From contig NZ_JAGTTN010000004.1 of assembly GCF_020682705.1 (NCBI RefSeq), positions 124,001-188,000 on the forward strand: 64,000 bases of DNA, in the 5' to 3' direction. A program made the translations under genes and the position numbers. The notes beneath the pieces were generated by a model. That model made no database searches, had not been told where the DNA came from, and saw nothing but the letters and a program-made list of their open reading frames with translations. Shown piece by piece: positions 62,718 to 64,000 of the stretch. The first letter of the stretch is position 1; every line of letters begins with the position of its first letter. The stretch is from Microbacterium allomyrinae. GTDB taxonomy: Bacteria > Actinomycetota > Actinomycetes > Actinomycetales > Microbacteriaceae.

Positions 62718-63914
62718 ATGCGGGGCGAGGCGACCGTGCTGCACGCCGATCTCGATGCGTTCTACGCCTCGGTCGAGCAGCGCGACGCGCCTGCGCTGCA
62801 GGCCCGGCCCGTGATCGTCGGCGGGGGCGTGGTGCTGGCGGCAAGTTACGAGGCGAAGGCCCGCGGGGTGCGCACCGCGATGGGCGGCCGGCAGGCGCGC
62901 GACCTGTGTCCGGACGCGGTGGTCGTCCCGCCGCGAATGGATGCCTACTCGGCGGCCAGCCGAGACGTGTTCGCGATCTTCCGCGATACGACTCCGCTCG
63001 TCGAGGGCCTCTCCATCGACGAGGCGTTTCTGGAGGTCGGGGGTCTCCGACGCATCGCGGGCACACCCGAGCAGGTCGCCGCGCGATTGCGTGAGCGCGT
63101 CCGGGCGGAGGTCGGATTGGCCATCTCGGTCGGGGTGGCGCGGACGAAGTTCCTCGCCAAGGTCGCCAGCGCGGTCAGCAAGCCCGACGGGCTGCTGGTG
63201 GTCGAACCCGACCGGGAGGAAGAGTTCCTGCTGCCGTTGCCCGTCGAGCGGTTGTGGGGCGTGGGCGCCGTCACCGCCGAGAAGCTGCACCGGCTCGGCA
63301 TCCACACGGTCGGGCAGCTGGCCGAGCTCGAGGCCGCGACCGCCGAGCGGCTGCTGGGCAGGGCGACCGGCGCGCACCTGCACGCGCTGGCCCGGCTGCG
63401 TGATCCGCGCCCGGTCGACACCACGCGCCGCCGCGGGTCCATCGGCTCACAGCGCGCGCTTGGCAACCGTCCACGCTCGGTCGACGAACTCGATCTCATC
63501 CTGACCCAGATCATGGATCGGCTCGCCCGCCGCCTCCGCGACAAGGAGCGTGTGTGCCGCACGCTCGTGCTGCGCCTCCGTTACGGCGACTATGCGAAGG
63601 CCACCCGATCCCGCTCGCTCCGCATCGCGACCGACCGGACGGCCGTGCTGCTCGCCGTCGCGCGCGGGCTTCTCGCGGCGTCACAACCCGAGATCGCACA
63701 GCGCGGCATCACTCTGATCGGAGTGTCGCTGTCGCAGCTGGCGCGCGCCGACAGCGTCCCGCCCGAACTGCCGATCGACGGGGACGACGGGTTGCGCCTC
63801 GACACCGTGCTCGACGCGGTGCGCGACCGCTTCGGCACGGCATCGGTTGGCCGGGCCGCGCAACTCGGTCGCGATCCGGGCTGGTCGACGCCGCTGCTTC
63901 CGGAACACGAGTGA
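62718..63914 (+). CDS. dinB: DNA polymerase IV
   Basis: A 398-residue Y-family translesion polymerase. Catalytic motifs are VLHADLDAFYASVEQRD and LSIDEAFLEVGGL, with YEAKARGVRTAMGG in the fingers, helix-hairpin-helix segments VERLWGVGAVTAEKLHRLGI, and the little-finger domain after about 240. The C-terminus ends without a recognisable beta-clamp motif (LLPEHE). It copies damaged DNA with low fidelity. Confidence 0.93.
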   Translation: MRGEATVLHADLDAFYASVEQRDAPALQARPVIVGGGVVLAASYEAKARGVRTAMGGRQARDLCPDAVVVPPRMDAYSAASRDVFAIFRDTTPLVEGLSIDEAFLEVGGLRRIAGTPEQVAARLRERVRAEVGLAISVGVARTKFLAKVASAVSKPDGLLVVEPDREEEFLLPLPVERLWGVGAVTAEKLHRLGIHTVGQLAELEAATAERLLGRATGAHLHALARLRDPRPVDTTRRRGSIGSQRALGNRPRSVDELDLILTQIMDRLARRLRDKERVCRTLVLRLRYGDYAKATRSRSLRIATDRTAVLLAVARGLLAASQPEIAQRGITLIGVSLSQLARADSVPPELPIDGDDGLRLDTVLDAVRDRFGTASVGRAAQLGRDPGWSTPLLPEHE

Positions 63915-63965
63915 CGAACGCGGTCACCCGGTGGCGATGTCGTGGGCCGTGCGTACCCTGCTCGC

Positions 63966-64000
63966 ATGCCGGAGCGAGTCGAACTGTGGTGGGCACGCCG
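63966..64000 (+). CDS. Start of an unidentified gene, cut by window edge
   Basis: An ATG at 63966 opens a frame MPERVELWWAR that runs off the window. Eleven residues are too few to name it; the coding bias and its position 50 bases after dinB are the only support. Confidence 0.4.
   Translation, partial: MPERVELWWAR

Overview
The window looks like a chromosomal stretch of a high-GC actinobacterium of the family Microbacteriaceae, most likely Microbacterium or a close relative. The support is the GC-rich coding bias, frequent GTG starts joined by GTGA/ATGA overlaps, and familiar actinobacterial gene orders: tRNA-Glu/Asp/Phe, tilS-hpt-ftsH-folE-folP-folB-folK-DUF3180-PH-PH-DUF2520, then lysS. 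Genus assignment is inference from gene content; no rRNA is present.

Region 1 (1-6.8 kb) is one end of a prophage. A lambda-like control region holds a repressor and an ImmA-type protease on the plus strand and a short HTH gene on the minus strand. From there a minus-strand early operon runs off the left edge: excisionase-like protein, several hypotheticals, YqaJ exonuclease plus RecT annealing protein, a protein with a very long Ala-X dipeptide repeat, and an HNH endonuclease. No integrase is visible. The prophage ends near the 3' end of tRNA-Phe in a Glu-Asp-Phe tRNA cluster.

Region 2 (7.2-22.5 kb) is core chromosome: an M23 cell-wall hydrolase, pyrophosphatase, tilS, a lipoprotein, hpt, ftsH, the tightly overlapping folate operon, two PH-domain membrane proteins, a DUF2520 protein, an MBL-fold hydrolase and lysS.

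Region 3 (22.5-37 kb) is an accessory catabolic cluster: a GntR regulator, two cytosine-deaminase-like amidohydrolases, a complete Dpp-type ABC importer, a ring-opening barbiturase/cyanuric-acid-hydrolase-like enzyme with all three Ser-Lys pairs, a mono-covalent FAD oxidase, an M24-fold protein lacking its metal ligands, an amidase and a DUF1275 membrane protein. A repeated GTATAC-centred site lies before three transcription units. Together these suggest uptake and oxidative/hydrolytic opening of an N-heterocycle; the substrate is not decided by sequence.

Region 4 (37-59.8 kb) is mostly core: DUF4192, cardiolipin synthase, a two-repeat lipoprotein, a membrane protein/XRE pair flanked by two copies of a palindromic repeat element, clpC, a four-gene minus-strand group (DUF2126-transglutaminase, circularly permuted ATP-grasp/alpha-E fusion, second transglutaminase, zinc peptidase) belonging to a poorly understood predicted peptide-modification system, a GNAT acetyltransferase, a SnoaL/MarR pair with a double palindromic operator, radA, lactate dehydrogenase and a class II glutamine amidotransferase.

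Region 5 (59.8-61.83 kb) is a small decayed island inserted at tRNA-Ser(CGA). A near copy of the tRNA 3' end bounds its far side. It holds an IS-like relic, a LuxR/MalT-type pseudogene, a two-gene small membrane-peptide operon and an XRE-cupin regulator. Beyond it are a lipoprotein, DNA polymerase IV and the first codons of a further gene.
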